A DNA stretch of 64,000 nt from Mycobacterium sp. WUMAC-067 (GTDB lineage Bacteria; Actinomycetota; Actinomycetes; Mycobacteriales; Mycobacteriaceae), in contig NZ_JAEKMI010000017.1 in the NCBI RefSeq assembly GCF_020217485.1, positions 1-64,000 on the forward strand, given 5' to 3'. This document shows positions 63,467 through 64,000 of this stretch, piece after piece. Every line of letters starts with the position of its first letter. The first letter of the stretch is position 1. The notes under the pieces were generated by a model. That model saw only the letters and a list, made by a program, of their open reading frames with translations. It was not told the origin of the DNA and ran no database searches. A program made the translations under genes and the position numbers.

Positions 63467-64000
63467 CTAAAACCGGGGCAGCCGCTCGAGGATCAGGGCC
63501 AGCAGGGCGCCCATCCGGCTGGCGGACGCGGCACCGGCCGAGAGCACCTCGACGTGGCTCAGCGGCTCGCCGCCGATGCCGGCGGCCAGGTTGGTCACCA
63601 GCGACAGCCCGAGCACCTCGGCGCCGGCCGCCCGCGCCGCGATGGTCTCGTGCACCGTCGACATGCCGACCAGGTCGGCGCCCAGCGTCCGCAGCATCCG
63701 GATTTCCGCGGGGGTCTCATAATGCGGGCCGGGCAGGCCGGCGTAGACGCCTTCGGTCAGCGTCGGGTCGGCCTGGCGGGCGAATTCGCGCAGCCGGGGG
63801 GAGTAGGCGTCGGTCAGGTCCACGAATTGCGGACCGACCAGCGGGGAACGCGCGGTCAGGTTCAGGTGGTCGCTGATCAACACCGGTTCGCCGACCGTCA
63901 TGTCCGGGCGCAGTCCGCCCGCCGCATTGGTGAGCACGACCGCGCGCACCCCGGCCGCGCACGCCGCCCGCACCGGATGAACGATGTGGCACAGGTCGTG
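63467..64000 (-). CDS. deoD: Purine nucleoside phosphorylase (5' end outside window)
   Basis: The C-terminal 177 codons of a trimeric-type PNP matching Rv3307 (268 residues). The frame is open to the window edge and begins [10 protein letters not shown]. The phosphate/purine region [70 protein letters not shown] and [15 protein letters not shown] are intact. It splits purine nucleosides to base plus ribose-1-phosphate. The N-terminal third is missing from the window. pmmB follows immediately. Confidence 0.93.
   Translation of the reverse strand, partial: HDLCHIVHPVRAACAAGVRAVVLTNAAGGLRPDMTVGEPVLISDHLNLTARSPLVGPQFVDLTDAYSPRLREFARQADPTLTEGVYAGLPGPHYETPAEIRMLRTLGADLVGMSTVHETIAARAAGAEVLGLSLVTNLAAGIGGEPLSHVEVLSAGAASASRMGALLALILERLPRF

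Overview
The window is chromosomal DNA from a Mycobacterium, most likely a slow grower. It has high G+C and the coding sequences are dense. It encodes mycobacterial hallmarks: cyclopropane mycolic acid synthase, a KasB-type synthase, SapM, SatS, MfpA, LpqD, SigJ, mycobacterial DnaE2, and leaderless starts behind TANNNT -10 boxes. The gene order is that of the M. tuberculosis Rv3393-Rv3307 interval read in reverse, recalled from general knowledge and not from a search. The large PE/PPE and IS blocks that break up this interval in M. tuberculosis are absent. No tRNA, rRNA, CRISPR array, prophage or intact insertion sequence was recognised.

Layout. 0-8 kb: a truncated KasB-like gene, a small membrane protein, iunH and cmaA1 back to back, acrA1, lpqD, htdY, otsB. 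8-13 kb: LexA-controlled dnaE2, a nitroreductase, trmL and a methyltransferase. 13.4-18.2 kb: a conservon operon (short leader peptide, sensor-kinase-like protein, Roadblock protein, DUF742 protein, small GTPase, MfpA). 18.2-23.3 kb: two tandem Rv1747-type FHA/ABC exporters. 23.3-26.3 kb: an old-yellow-enzyme oxidoreductase, folD, a small membrane protein and a repeat-bearing secreted DUF732 protein. 26.3-29 kb: an accessory patch with degenerate element ends, one unknown ORF and a 13E12-type DUF222/HNH gene. 29-33 kb: methyltransferase, metA and metC behind a SAM-IV riboswitch. 33-37.5 kb: both isocitrate dehydrogenases in tandem and an alpha/beta hydrolase. 37.6-44 kb: trpS, a YihY protein, sugE behind a guanidine-III riboswitch, nagA, sugI, dacB1. 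44-47.8 kb: aminotransferase, sigJ, a flavin/F420-type oxidoreductase, an AhpD-like protein. 47.9-51.4 kb: sdhCDAB. 51.5-54.3 kb: cdd-deoA-add. 54.3-58.8 kb: a secreted Pro-rich protein, a GntR regulator divergent from a bicupin dioxygenase-like gene, and two VWA membrane proteins. 58.9-64 kb: satS and sapM, upp, pmmB and truncated deoD.

How the genes fit together. cdd-deoA-add, upp, pmmB, deoD and iunH form a nucleoside salvage group. metC-metA form a SAM-sensing methionine branch. The sdh and icd genes serve the TCA cycle. acrA1, cmaA1, htdY and the KasB paralogue serve lipid metabolism. SapM is a secreted phosphatase, and SatS is the export chaperone associated with the same locus.

The most useful non-coding observations are the guanidine-III riboswitch before sugE, the SAM-IV riboswitch before metC, the LexA box of dnaE2, a shared symmetric -10 element between trmL and a methyltransferase gene, a GTGA-coupled leader peptide ahead of the conservon, and a dispersed repeat of about 40 bp, two of whose three copies sit between 13-15 bp direct repeats.
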